A DNA stretch of 64,000 nt, from the NCBI GenBank assembly GCA_037043455.1, contig JAWPHD010000235.1:310001-374000 (forward strand). Direction: 5' to 3'. Source of the stretch: Cyrtodaria siliqua. Taxonomy: Eukaryota; Mollusca; Bivalvia; Adapedonta; Hiatellidae. Under the pieces are notes generated by a model that was not told the origin of the DNA, did not search any database, and saw only the letters and a program-made list of their open reading frames with translations. The position numbers were made by a program, and so were the translations under genes. This document shows, in pieces, positions 10,141-21,565 of this stretch. Within the stretch, counting starts at the first letter, position 1, and the number at the start of each line of letters is the position of its first letter.

Positions 10141-10440
10141 AAAACAAGAGCTGTCGAAAGGACAGCATGCTCCACTATTCAGAGTCAATTTTAAGCAAGG
10201 CCACTAACATTTCTGTCTCACCAACCATGGTGCCAGTTCATTTCGCAAGGTCAAGCATAATTGTGGAGGTTAATATGTGGTGGTGAGGTGAGGGTGTAGG
10301 GAGTGCGGGGAGGGGTTGGTCAGTACAAATATATACCAACTATCAACACCCCAGACAGAATATTAACTTGTAAGATGGTTACGAAAACTTCGCATGACAT
10401 TGACCTTGTCTATAATGCATGACTCCAAGTTGTGTGTGAA
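10141..10440. repeat. Dispersed repeat with 6-bp stem at its head
   Basis: The start, ACAAGAGCTGTCGAAAGGAC, contains the hairpin GCTGTC-GAAAG-GACAGC and resembles the head of an interspersed repeat common in bivalve genomes (recollection). It runs to about 10440 without coding potential. The preceding 9816-10140 is unique. Confidence 0.45.
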
Positions 10441-10497
10441 TGCATTACCATTTTTTAAAACTATGGGCCCATAAGGGACTATTACAGCTCAATAAAA

Positions 10498-12057
10498 ACA
10501 CTATTTGTGTCAAATGACACACTTGCCACCCGATATAGACACTGCTGTCACTCGATATAGAAACTGTGTATGTCGAATGACAGTGCTGCCACCCGATATA
10601 GACACTGCGCATGTCCTATGAGAGTGCTGCCACCCGATATAAACACTACGCATGTCCTATGAGAGTGCCGCCACCCGATATGTCGAATGACATTGCTGAC
10701 TTCAGACAGAGACACTGTGCATGTCGAATGACGGTGCTGTCATCCGATATAGACACGGCACAGGTCGAATGACAGTGCTACCACTCGATATAGACTCTGC
10801 ATATGTCGAATGACAGTGATGCCACCCGATATAGACACTGCGCATATCGGATTAAGTTTAAGTTCAATAATATTTTATTGTAGATATGTTACAATATATG
10901 TATAAAACATCACACTATTACTGGCAACAGATGCAAATGGATTGAACTACAAGTTATTACAGCATTAGTTACAGTTCTCTCCATCTCCGCATGTCGAGTG
11001 ACAGTGCTGCCACCCGATATAGACACTGCGCATGTCAAATGACAGTGCTGCCGTCCGATGTAGACTCGATATAGACACTGTGCATGTCAAATAACAGTGC
11101 TGTTATTCGATATATACACTATGCATGTCAAATGACAGTGCTGTCATTCGATATAGACACTGTGCATGTCAAATGACAGTGCTGCCACATGATATTGACT
11201 CGATATATACACTGTGTCTGTCAAATAACAGTGGTGTCACTCGATATAGACACTGTGCATGTCAAATGACAGTGGTGTCACTCGATATATACACTGCTGT
11301 CATGTCAAATGACAGTGCTGTCACTCGATATATACACTGTGTCTGTCAAATAACAGTGGTGTCACTCGATATAGACACTGTGCATGTCAAATGACAGTGC
11401 TGTCACTCGATATATACACTGTGTCTGTCAAATAACAGTGGTGTCACTCGATATAGACACTGTGCATGTCAAATGACAGTGATGTCACTCGATATATACA
11501 CTGTGTCTGTCAAATAACAGTGGTGTCACTCGATATATACACTGCTGTCATGTCAAATGACAGTGCTGTCACTCGATAGGGACACTGAACATGTCAAATG
11601 ACAGTGCTGTCACTCGATATAGACACTGTGCATGTCAAATGACAGTGCTGGTGCATGTCATATGACAGTGTTGTCACTCGATATCGACACTGTGCATGCA
11701 AAATGACAGTGCTGTCACTCGATATAGACACTGTGCATGTCAAATGACAGTGCTGCCACATGATATTGACTCGATATATACACTGTGTCTGTCAAATAAC
11801 AGTGGTGTCACTCGATATAGACACTGTGCATGTCAAATGACAGTGCTGTCACTCGATATATACACTGTGTCTGTCAAATAACAGTGGTGTCACTCGATAT
11901 ATACACTGCTGTCATGTCAAATGACAGTGCTGTCACTCGATAGGGACACTGAACATGTCAAATGACAGTGCTGTCACTCGATATAGACACTGTGCATGTC
12001 AAATGACAGTGCTGGTGCATGTCATATGACAGTGCTGTCACTCGATATAGACACTGT
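10498..12057. repeat. 41-bp satellite array, about 35 units
   Basis: A 41-bp unit read as TCGATATAGACACTGTGCAT, GTCAAATGACAGTGCTGTCA, C. The left edge (10498-10860) is diverged (CCACCCGATATAGACACTG variants); the right part is homogeneous and shows a higher-order duplication of about 364 bp (GATAGGGACACTGAACATG occurs at 11575 and 11939). The right edge continues into the last coding exon of the GPCR: the complement of 12022-12057 encodes the receptor's final residues and stop codon. Confidence 0.95.
10860..10988. other. Insertion of about 130 bp inside the 41-bp satellite
   Basis: Non-satellite sequence (TTAAGTTTAAGTTCAATAAT...TTACAGTTCTCTCCATCTCC) interrupts the array. On the minus strand it offers AATAAA (complement of TTTATT near 10873), about 1.15 kb beyond the GPCR stop codon, so it could supply a polyadenylation signal; that is speculative. 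Confidence 0.6.
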
Positions 12058-13397
12058 TCGAGTCCTCCAAAAGCAAAACAGCCTTTGAAAACCAACTTTA
12101 AATCGCTTGTTCATAACGCCATATATAATAGGGTTACATCCGCTGTTTGCGTACCCTATAATTAAGGTGAACATGTGGAACTCCCTGGGAATGTATCCTT
12201 TGTAAACTATTGACAATATCATACTGATGCAGTAAGGCAGCCAGCAAAGAACGAATAAAAGCACAACTACTAATAACGATATCGCGAGGCGAATTTCCTC
12301 TTTCCTGTGAATCCCCTGGGATGAACGGGGAAACTTTCGGTGTTCAATGGTCTTTTTTATTGAAATTCTATCAGCTGATACGTATTTATCCGTTTCTGTC
12401 GATGAGGTGCATTTACCGGTGTAAGAGCGTGAATCTGTATACGTTGTTGGCACGGACCTGGGAATCGAAGAGTTTCGAATTCGACAGCTTCTTGCAGAAG
12501 AAGGGTGCAAAAAAAGTTGATTAGTTTTAAGATGGCGCTCCATATCTTTGATGCTTTTGCTATTTCTGATTTTGGAATTGTTTTGATTGATGGACGGTGG
12601 ATCATTGCGATCAGTAAATTTCGAATTAGAATCGATCGAACATACAGATAGCACTTCTAGATTTGAACTAGTCATCGTTTCGATTTTTATCAGTGGGAGT
12701 ACTTTCGTTTTCTCTAACTGCGACCTGTCCCTTTGTGAGGCAAATGAAGATATATTGCCAATTTGTACTTCTGTGGCATGTAGTTCCACTTTACTGTTCT
12801 GTAATTCTATGGAGGTACATGAATTCTCATTGTTCCCTATTTCTACGACTGATGATAATGTCAGTACACGTGTGTGGTCAATACGTCCATCTGTCCCACC
12901 ATCTGTCCCACCATGTTCACTAAGGGCAGTCCGAAGTTTAACGTTGTGTCCTATGTGTAAGTCTGCGGCGGGTGGCGCGCTGTGGCCATCACAAATCTCC
13001 AAGACTCTTGAAGGTACTTCGTTCACGTCTGATTTAGTGCCTTCATTCAAACTACGCATCCCATGTTCAATGTTTATTTCCTCCAATGTTGCTTTGTCGT
13101 TAATAATACTAGGCAACTCGCACGATAGCTCATTTTTAAAACTAGATCCAGATATTCGAGTTGCCGTCACGGTAGATTTTACTTTGCGTTTACTTTGTCG
13201 GACGGTTCTTAGGATAAGTATATTACATCCGGTCATCACGCCAAAAGGTATTCCGAAGCAAAATCCTATCATGAAGAAAGCATATGACATGTGATCTACC
13301 CAGTCAGCGAAGCAGATCGAATGCGACGGCGTGAACTTGTATTCTGACCAACCAACCAGAGGTGGGGAAGACACGAGTACCGAAACTGTGATAACAG
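12022..13397 (-). CDS. Class A GPCR, exon 3 (TM4-TM7 and C-tail)
   Basis: Last coding exon of a 600-residue rhodopsin-like receptor, residues 143-600. The acceptor is strong: CTTTCTTTTTCTATTTCAG, with the exon starting at 13397, and its first two bases complete a phase-1 codon (Ala143). TM4 ends in SSPPLVGWSEY; Cys171 in the second extracellular loop can pair with Cys93. TM5 is about 179-205 with Pro193. A third intracellular loop of about 300 residues, rich in Ser/Thr and basic clusters, follows. TM6 holds FVLCWLPYC (Trp528) and TM7 holds GYANSGCNPIIYG (NPxxY), then helix 8 (NKRFKVGFQRLFCF). The last 11 residues (TVSISSDSTVI) and stop are encoded by the adjoining 41-bp satellite. The long loop suggests regulation by phosphorylation. 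Ligand unknown. Confidence 0.92.
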
Positions 13398-14046
13398 CTG
13401 AAATAGAAAAAGAAAGTTTATTTGTGTACATGTTTCGATGGCGTCGGGGGAAATATTATTATTACACCACCTGCTCGTGCTACTTCTACCGTTCCACCGT
13501 CACGTGTTCGACGTTCTTGTGTTTTCTATGGTCTCCGTTTATCTCGTATTTATTTCGGATTGCACATGAAGATTTATTGACAATGAACTGGCATTGCTAA
13601 TGTTTTTGAGAAAACTACATTTGAGATTTCTTTACAAGAACAAAGAAAACTCCACTACCCGTTTTTCCTTTTTACACTAATCCTTAAACGTCCCTTCAAA
13701 TAACTTACTATTACAAGACCAACACATCACTGATTTAGTCAAAGGACTGAAGGTCATGAGAGTCGCCTGGCTTGAAAGTTAGTGTAGGAAGTGTGAAATA
13801 TTGTGTCAAATATTGTATTTGAAAATGTGTTGATATGTGAATGCAATTAATTCAAGATAATGAACCATTTTTTCGACATGGAAAAAACAAAAAAGTAGAC
13901 GTGCAGTTAAACTCTTTTTTTTTTATGAATACATGATTCAGTTTTAAAACAATGATTTTTGGATGCTGTGAGATCAAGTCTGACAAAATGCCAAAATTAT
14001 CATTAAACAATATAATCAAGTGAGATCACAAATATACGCATAACTT

Positions 14047-14876
14047 CAGGGTGGCGAAACCACGTGACTTTTGATCGGTTTCGCGGCATAAAAGTATATA
14101 CAAAACGCTCGATTCAGGTAAGTGTTCGCTTCATAACTTTCTTAATATTTATCGTTTTTATTCAACTAAAGTGCACATACCCCTCCACCGGAAATGGTAA
14201 ATAGAGGATATTTGTTGTTTTGGAGTGAATAACATATTTTATTTCATCGAGAAGTGAGAAAATATTAAAGTTTTCTCACTTTGAGATGAAATAAAATATG
14301 TTATTCACGACAAAACAAAAAAAAATCTTTTTATTTTATGATTTTACAAACATATTTTTAGAGAAACTATGGTAGAACAACAAAAGTAGTCCCGGCAGCT
14401 ACTGTGAAATAAAACTCTATATTCCACAGTGTGGAATAACACTTTTATTTCACTGATAAAATACAGTATTTCATTGCATATCATAAAATATCGATTTTAT
14501 TCAACTAAAGTGCACACACCCCTCCACCGGAAATGGTAAATTGATTTATCTAGTACTTTCTGAGATTAACCCTCCCATAAGAGGTGTGAGAAGTTAGCTT
14601 CCCATAATAGTCTCAAAATAGTAGAAACGAAATAAATATATGACCATGATGACCGTATACATTTTGGGAGGGCTAATCTCAAAAAGTACAGAGTGAACCA
14701 AATTGCCTTTTGCGACGGAGGAAACAGAACACATTGCAAGGGTATGTTTGCGCTATTTGAAGAAAATTCCTTAAATATTAAGGATGGTATGAAACAAAAT
14801 GCCAACCTGAATCGATCGCTTTGTTTACATTTTAGGCTGTGAAACCGATCAAAAGTCACGTGGTTTCGCCACCCTG
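14047..14876. mobile_element. 830-bp TIR element in GPCR intron 2
   Basis: Ends are near-perfect inverted repeats of about 36 bp: CAGGGTGGCGAAACCACGTG on the left and CACGTGGTTTCGCCACCCTG on the right, both continuing with TGACTTTTGATCGG or its complement. Inside are two about 50-bp direct repeats (14147-14203 and 14486-14543, containing CAACTAAAGTGCACA and CCCCTCCACCGGAAATGG), a hairpin between them, and a second nested inverted repeat (14551-14578 and 14663-14692). No transposase; the TSD is unclear. Confidence 0.85.
14225..14307. repeat. Near-perfect hairpin, about 38-bp arms
   Basis: GTGAATAACATATTTTATTT (from 14225) pairs with its complement ending at 14307, and the inner GAGAAAA/TTTTCTC pair extends the stem, leaving a loop of about 7 nt. 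It lies between the two direct repeats of the surrounding TIR element and looks like a nested foldback unit. Confidence 0.9.
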
Positions 14877-15603
14877 AATACAACAATCTCATGCAAAGTA
14901 TTTTGTCCAACAAAAGTAATGCATAAAACAATCACCCATCTCACACCTTTTTATGTTCGTTTTACTCTTCTCGCAGCTGTATAATTATACGCTATCAGAA
15001 AAATCCTAAAAGGTTTTCTGCCATATATGACTATTTTAACCGGGGTCAGTGTGACATATGTTGCGGATGGGTGAATGTATGATTCTGCATGTCTGTCTCG
15101 GGGATACCTGTGTGAAATTCTTTTAAATAAATGAATACGTATCTTTACGTCCCTGTGAATATATTCGAATTGCTGTGTTGATGTAAGTTTATAAATTTTA
15201 GTTTGTAAAACGTAATATCTTAGTCTAAACTATAATTATAATTATGCAATTTAGGAACACCGTCGGAAATATATGACATAGTTCACTGGACATGCACGAT
15301 GGGTAATCTATATAATGTTTCACATGTGAACAAACTAAGATCGAATGAGTTCAGCGTTATTTCATGAACGTTTGTGATATATGTTTAATTATAGTGAAAC
15401 TTTTTCGAATTAGAAAAACATGTTTGTAATCTACACTTCGATTAATGATTACGCCGTCGAAAACCATAACGCCGGGATACTTCTGCGTTAGACGTGAGAA
15501 TCATGGCTCTTATGGCAGTATGTACCTACCATAGAGCCACGATTTCTTGTTCTTTAATTATCCGCAGGACCCCGTACCGACCCCCGTAGGCACTTTTCCG
15601 GCA

Positions 15604-15690
15604 GGATTTCAGAAAGCATCACGCAATGCCTGCATAAACACTGCAATACGACGGTTGTTTATGCAGGCATTGCTTGATGTCTTCAGAAAC
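15604..15690. repeat. Hairpin with perfect 18-bp core stem
   Basis: GCAATGCCTGCATAAACA (15623-15640) and TGTTTATGCAGGCATTGC (15656-15673) are exact complements around a 15-nt loop. Imperfect pairing extends outward (TTTCAGAAAGCATCA with TGATGTCTTCAGAAA) to a foldback of about 85 nt. Size and shape would suit a precursor microRNA or a small foldback element; it is in intron 2 of the GPCR. Confidence 0.8.
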
Positions 15691-15907
15691 CTCTCTTGAT
15701 GGGTTCGACTCTGATACCTATTATATAAAGGGTGGCATAGTAGCTCTATTGTAGGTACACACCATAAGAGGTACGACTCTCGCAGCTACTTCTGCGTCTA
15801 CTGCTACTGTTGATGTTGTTGCTGCTATTTATCATCCCTGTTAATAGTACGAGTGCTACTAGAGGACGACGACGACGACGACGAATAAATAATAAATACA
15901 TTCTCAC

Positions 15908-16138
15908 CTCCCATCATTAATACAGAATTTCTTGGAGAATATATGTCCCTGAACTGTGCTGGCCTGACAACCATGAAATATCTATTTATAGATATGTTAC
16001 ATAGTGACAGAACGCTTGTAGACAGAGTTAACATGTTTATAAAACCCATCGCTACACACGAGGCGTCAGACAGGTTCCAGTGTCCAACGACGAGGGAGTA
16101 CACTGTCATCGGCATATTTACCGTAGCAACCATCATAT
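15908..16138 (-). CDS. Class A GPCR, exon 2 (TM2-TM3)
   Basis: 231-bp internal exon, residues 66-143. Acceptor TTGCAG|AT at 16139/16138 and donor GGGAG|GTGAGA at 15908/15907, both phase 1. Combined with exon 1 it makes GLSLAD-MMVATVNMP, placing the conserved TM2 aspartate (Asp66, position 2.50) across the splice junction. It carries W86 of the first extracellular loop, Cys93 (3.25), TM3 FINMLTLSTSVLSLC, and INRYF where most class A receptors have DRY. Position 3.32 is Asn100, not the Asp that binds amines, so an aminergic receptor is unlikely. The NRY form is known from melatonin receptors, but the rest of the protein does not settle the family. Confidence 0.93.
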
Positions 16139-16744
16139 CTGCAATAGATGTATATATAAGGCATATACAAACACATTTATTATATACCTATCAATAATTA
16201 TATACCTAGTACCTTCATTTTCGTACAATGGAATACAAAACCCTGTATCACCTTTAGAGGCTTTCTGAATCTATCTCACTATGCTACTAAAATTAGATTT
16301 TGGAACTTACCATACACAACTGTCAGATTGGAATGTTGGGGATTGCCCAGCTGGTAATCCATTTAGAACAACGGATGTTTTAACATGAAATGTGAACTAT
16401 CAGAACTATCAGAATGTTTGTTTGTGCATTTGTGAACATTGTGGGTTAATTAATTTAACATTAAGCAGTGCAGTAAAAGGCTATATTCAATCCACTGTTT
16501 CATAATCAAAAATAGTAAAAGGGCATTCATTAAAATGTATTTTAAAAAACATTTATTATCTTAAATCAGATTTGAAATAAACTGATTAACAACAGCTGTT
16601 CACTTTCAAGATAAAATAAGGTTTATACACACACATAAAATAATAATTATCAAATTATTTACATATAAAATAATACGGGTACCTACATAAAGGAAATGTT
16701 AGTCTATTTATAGACAATTTTCCCTTTTCTGTAAAATATTAAAA

Positions 16745-17040
16745 ACAGGCTTTGGCAGTATCAAGAATCAATTCTTGGTTTGAAAACATAAATTGTTCAA
16801 TGTTAGTTATTGTGCTAAAATGTGTGTCTGTCACAGAAGCGTTATCATATAACACTGCACGAATATCACCATACAAGGAACATTTAATTATCACATGTAA
16901 TTCATTCTCAAGCGAATTATTACAAAACGGACAGAATCTATCAGCTTCTGGAAAACGCCCGTATCTACCAGTCTCAATGCGAATAGGAGCCGTTCCACAG
17001 CTCCGCCTCTCGTGTGATCCTGATCTGGCAATTACCTACT
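16745..17040 (-). pseudogene. LINE ORF2 C-terminal fragment in GPCR intron 1
   Basis: The minus strand reads GTAPIRIETGRYGRFPEA, then DRFCPFCNNSLENELHVIIK followed by CSLYGDI. This is the cysteine/histidine knuckle (C-x2-C, then ENELH and a final C) found at the end of many non-LTR reverse-transcriptase ORFs, with the preceding LR/IETGR-type block. Only about 95 codons are present and no RT domain accompanies it, so this is a 5'-truncated insertion. It is related to, but clearly diverged from, the LINE copies at 50-61 kb. Transcription is antisense to nothing obvious; it runs in the same direction as the receptor gene. Confidence 0.7.
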
Positions 17041-17753
17041 CGAGGTGATACACACTTCCAGAACAAGTTACTATAGTAATAACCCTATTATATTGTATAT
17101 ATATATAAATACTATATAAAGATATAACGTATCCATTATATATGTAGCTAATCCCATTACGAAAACATATTTCAGTACTGATCATACTCGCCAAAAATAT
17201 TCCAATGACTCAAGTTTAAATATAATACAAACGCAAACACCAACTTAATACACGAAATCAGTTTTTAACACTGAGAAGTGATTTACTGTCAATGTAAATT
17301 CTGAAAAACGTTCACTTTCAACAACAGTAACTTGTTTTGTCTTTAAAACGTAGTTAAATTGTTTTGGATGTCACAACATCATTTGATCAGATCCAGGTGG
17401 TGCAACATTTTATATTTGTGGAAAACAGTATTCGCTGAACAACACATATGTATAGTTAAGTCAGAGGAGACTTAAAATTGAGTAGTGTTTTATTTCAGAA
17501 AATAGATTTTATTTAGAAAATACGGAAACTGTGCAAAATCTTCACAGCACAGTCGTGGGTGATTCACAGCACAGTCGTGTGTGATTCCTCGACAACACTG
17601 CCACTACTTGAGCTATACACTTCGAATCAAGTAGATGGACATACAGACGAACTGTTGTTGTTATACAATTGGCAAGTGTGAATCTGAATTTTAGAGCTTA
17701 ACTCAGGAAATGTTGGTATCAATGCTGTTTTCTTTCTCCGGTTCAACTAAATG

Positions 17754-18432
17754 TCCATAAATCAAGCAGACTGCTGCTGTTGATTATTCCATAAATCAAG
17801 CAGACTGCTGCTGTTGATTTTTCCATAAATCAAGCAGACTGCTGCTGTTGATTATTCCATAAATCAAGCAGACTGCTGCTGTTGATTATTCCATAAATCA
17901 AGCAGACTGCTGCTGTTGATTATTCCATAAATCAAGCAGACTGCTGCTGTTTATTATTATTGTCCATAAATCAAGCAGACTGCTGCTGTTTATTATTGTC
18001 CATAAATCAAGCAGACTGCTGCTGTTGATTATTCCATAAATCAAGCAGACTGCTGCTGTTTATTATTATTGTCCATAAATCCAGCAGACTGCTGCTGTTT
18101 ATTATTGTCCATAAATCAAGAAGGCTGCTGCTGTTTATTATTGTCCATAAATCCAGCAGACTGCTGCTGTTTATTATTGTCCATAAATCAAGCAGACTGC
18201 TGCTGTTTATTATTGTCCATAAATCAAGCAGACTGCTGCTGTTTATTATTGTCCATAAATCCAGCAGACTGCTGCTGTTTATTATTGTCCATAAATCCAG
18301 CAGACTGCTGCTGTTTATTATTGTCCATAAATCCAGCAGACTGCTGCTGTTTATTATTGTCCATAAATCCAGCAGACTGCTGCTGTTTATTATTGTCCAT
18401 AAATCAAGCAGACTGCTGCTGTTTATTATTCC
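17754..18432. repeat. 33-36-bp tandem array with GCAGACTGCTGCTG core, about 19 units
   Basis: Units share CATAAATCAAGCAGACTGCT then GCTGTTGATTATT or GCTGTTTATTATTGTC. Early units are about 33-34 bp and later units 36 bp, giving a plus-strand open frame of LLSINPADCCCL repeats. Two unit types alternate along the array, showing stepwise expansion. It lies in GPCR intron 1. Confidence 0.95.
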
Positions 18433-19284
18433 ACTTATTCTTTAGGCTTGCAAATGTTTCACAAACGAATGTTTTATGTTGAAATTCACCCTTCCATCCT
18501 AAATTACTCTGTCAACCCAATCTCAGCGCCATACAAAGCAAGATATTACGTTCGATAGGGTCTATGCATATGCAAAATAAACTATGTATTATCTGAAAGA
18601 CGTAATTGCATAATTGACAAAAATACAAAATTCTTGTTAATAAACTTCGTACATTAAATTCTGTTCTATTATACATCACGTATATACTGCGTAAAAGAGA
18701 ATATATATTTTGTCTTTCGTTCATGACACTTACATCCATATGTTGTACGAATTGTGAATGAATTTACGTCATAGTTTATTTGCAATCAAATATGTTTAAA
18801 CGAAAAGAGAATATCGTGTAAAAGGATAATATAATATTACACACGAGATGTCTTTGTTACAAGTTGAACACATTACAAAAATAGTTCATTTTTGTATTAT
18901 GGGCCAATATAATCAACCTTTGCTTAAGTCAACCATGTTTAATGACATCTATTGTAGCTATCAGCTCATTTATCATAATGTATTCAAGATGACAGCCTCC
19001 ATAATCAGGAAGTTTCAAGCACATTGCATTAGGGATCAGTCATTAGTAAGTCCTTTTACCAATATAACACGTACACGGAATTATTCAATATTCACCACGG
19101 CTCCGGAGCTTTGGCCGATCCTTGGACGACAATTGTCATGACGCAATGATATTAAAGGTCATTATTAAATTTATGTTTGTTTGCCAGAACGAAAACGGTC
19201 AAAAAGAAATCGGCTCGACATTTTTTCAAAATATGGTTTGTTTTATTGTGCGTAAAAACAGGCAGTGTTCCTCTTCATCTTTAT

Positions 19285-20765
19285 AGATTTTGGTCATTTG
19301 ACCCCAGGGTCACCATTTGAATAAACTTGGTAGAGGAATATAAGCTGAGTGTAAATACAAAAACCGTTGGCTCTGGTAATTTCAGAGAATAAGATTTTAT
19401 AATTTTGTCCCTGTATAAGTCTATGTAAAACATGTGACCACGGGGACAGGGCCAACTTTGACTCCATTTGAACAAACTTGGTACTATCTTTAAACGTGTT
19501 AAAGGGTCTATCAAAATAGGTTATGATCCTATCATTTTGCAACGCAGTGCATGCTTGGTGGTGGACCCATTTACAGTTCGCCACTATACATTCCTCTTTA
19601 ATTGTGCGATGACCGGACAGGCTGTGGACCCTATGATGACGTCTACCTAAAGCCCAAAAAGACGGTGACGTTTGATGTTTGTCTGCAGTCTTGTCTTGTC
19701 GTGCCCGCAATAGTTTATTCTCGTGTTGCTCTGTCTTCTGCCAAGTCATTTGTACCTTCTTTGTGGATGTCTAGGCCATTGTATTTGTGTATTTATATGT
19801 ATACGAGCATCTTTGTGTTTTACTTATATTGCCTATTAATGCTGCCTTGTTGGTTAGAGAATAGTTCATGAGGGGGATTTCTTTATTTACACTGTCCCGT
19901 TTATTGTGTTGACACTAGGGTAAGTGTGAGGTTTGGTGCACCCTAGAACCTGGTTTAAATCCCCAGCGGCCTTTTTCGCCACTGACCGTTCCAAGGCGGT
20001 AGCCCTATTGTCAACCCTTTTGTGTTGATGTTTTATTTGGCCTTTTATTCATCTTTAAATTTGTGCTTTGTTTTTGTGTATGTTTGTGGTTGACTGTCGT
20101 CATCGAATGCTGCTTTTCCTTTTCGATTTTTATCTCTATATTGGTAAGGACCATAATTATGCTGATGGTAAATACAAAATATTAAATCTCAGGCTCTTGC
20201 AGTTTCAGAGAATGATACTTTTTAAGTTTTTCCTTATGTAAATCTTTGAAAGACATGCGACCCCTGGGTGGGCCAAATTTGACCCCAGAATCACCATTCA
20301 AACAAACTTGATAGAATACCATAAGCTGAGCGTAAATACAAAATATTAAACCTTTGGCCTTGTAGTTTCAGAGAAGAATAGTTTTTTAGTTTTCTATATA
20401 ATTATAAGACTATGTAAAACTGTGACCTCCACGGCGGGACCAAATTAGACCCCATGGTCACCATTTGAACACAATTTGTAAAGGAACATAAGCTGACACT
20501 AAATACAAAATATTAAACCTTTGGCTTTTATAGTTTCAGAGAAGAAGATTTTTGAAGTTTTTCCCTATATTAGTCTATGTAAAACTGTGACCCCTTGGGC
20601 GGGGCCAAATGTGAACCCCAGGATCGCCATTTGAAAAAACTTGGTAGTTGATAATGCATAACAAATATTAAACCTTTAGCTCTTGTAGTTTTAGAGAAGA
20701 AGATTTTTTAAAGTTCTTCTCTATAACTCTATGTAAAACGAATCCAACAAGGGCCCCTAAGCTCC
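19285..20765. repeat. 165-bp tandem repeat interrupted by an RT-element insertion
   Basis: Units begin near TTTGACCCCAGGGTCACCAT, continue with ACTTGG...CATAAGCTGAG...TAAATACAAAATATTAAACC and end with CTATGTAAAACTGTGACC. Starts fall at about 19293, 19453, 20278, 20446 and 20611. Sequence 19481-20140 is not part of the repeat but a reverse-transcriptase element fragment. Confidence 0.85.
19481..20140 (+). mobile_element. RT element 3' fragment, copy 2
   Basis: Begins with about 55 codons of the reverse-transcriptase C-terminus (IGYDPIILQRSACLVVDPFT and NCAMTGQAVDPMMTST-stop at about 19650), then the same 3' tail as the copy at the window start. It is 5'-truncated within the ORF and lies inside the 165-bp tandem repeat, dating its arrival after that repeat formed. 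Confidence 0.8.
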
Positions 20766-20924
20766 CAGTTAAAGAAAAATTGTACTCATCAACCAAGGGT
20801 TCTTATGAGAAAAAACACGAAATAAAAAAAAAAAATGCTTCCAGTGACACTTGAACCCACGGCCCCTTGGGTTTCCAGTATACATTACCACATATTGAAA
20901 AAGGTGTTACTGATTCACTCTGGC

Positions 20925-21565
20925 AGGTTTTGAAACTCGTCCGAGCGTTCATTGATATCAACAATCTGGCCTAGTTTGGGAAAGATCGAATACAAAATGA
21001 AGGCGCCAGTGTGTTCATGAGGCTGAAAATGGCATTTTTCAATAATTCAAGAGGACATAACTCTATTGTTCCTGGTCCGAGATAGCTGGTTTTCGAACTT
21101 GCCAAGCTTTCATTATTATCAACAATATATTAAAATTTGGTAAAGATCAAATGCAAAATGAAGGTGCCAGAGTGTTCACAAGGCTGAAAATGGCATTTTT
21201 AAATAATCCAAGGGCATATAACTCTGGTGTGCCAGATCCAATATAGCTGATTTTCGAAATTGCCTGAGCTTTATCTATATCAACAATCTGGCCAAGTTTG
21301 ATAAAGATCAAATACAAAAAGAAGGCGCTAGAGTGTTCACAAGGCAGAATATGGCATTTTCCAGCAAAACAAGGGCCATAACTCCGCTGTTACTGGTTAA
21401 ATCTGGCTAGTGCTCGAACTTGTCCGAGCTGTCATTGATATTAAGAACCTGGTAAAGTTTGGTAAAGATCGGACGGAAAATGAAGTCCCTATCGTCTTAA
21501 CGAGGCAAAAGTTAACGACGGACGACGGACTACTCGCCATCACATAAGCTCTGCTGGCCTTCGGC
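20925..21565. repeat. 160-bp tandem repeat, about 4 units, with dispersed-element tail
   Basis: Units contain TCGAACTTGCC...GAGCTTTCATT, ATCAACAATCTGGCC, AAATGAAGGCGCCAGAGTGT and TCACAAGGC; starts at about 20932, 21093, 21254 and 21414. The array ends with GACGGACGACGGACTACTCG and CATAAGCTC...GGCCTTCGG, an ending I recognise from interspersed repeats of bivalves. Confidence 0.85.

Larger units (their letters stand above)
13398..15907 (-). other. GPCR intron 2 (2,510 bp, phase 1)
   Basis: Minus-strand intron with donor GAG|GTGAGA at 15907-15902 and acceptor TTTCAG ending at 13398. It contains a TIR element (14047-14876), a hairpin (15604-15690) and short trinucleotide runs. 13620-14040 and 14880-15600 show nothing else I can identify. 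Confidence 0.9.

Noticed and set aside
12587..13294. 235-codon plus-strand ORF overlapping GPCR exon 3
   Set aside because: It is the antisense shadow of the long, serine-rich third intracellular loop of the receptor; no domain and no splice signals of its own.
17754..18432. Possible CRISPR array (regular repeats of 33-36 bp)
   Set aside because: There are no unique spacers; repeats are contiguous. None of the arrays in this window has repeat-spacer structure, and the genome is eukaryotic.
18069..18482. 137-codon cysteine-rich repeat ORF (SINPADCCCLLL)
   Set aside because: Arises from 36-bp unit periodicity inside an intron of the receptor; earlier 33-34-bp units of the same array do not keep the frame.
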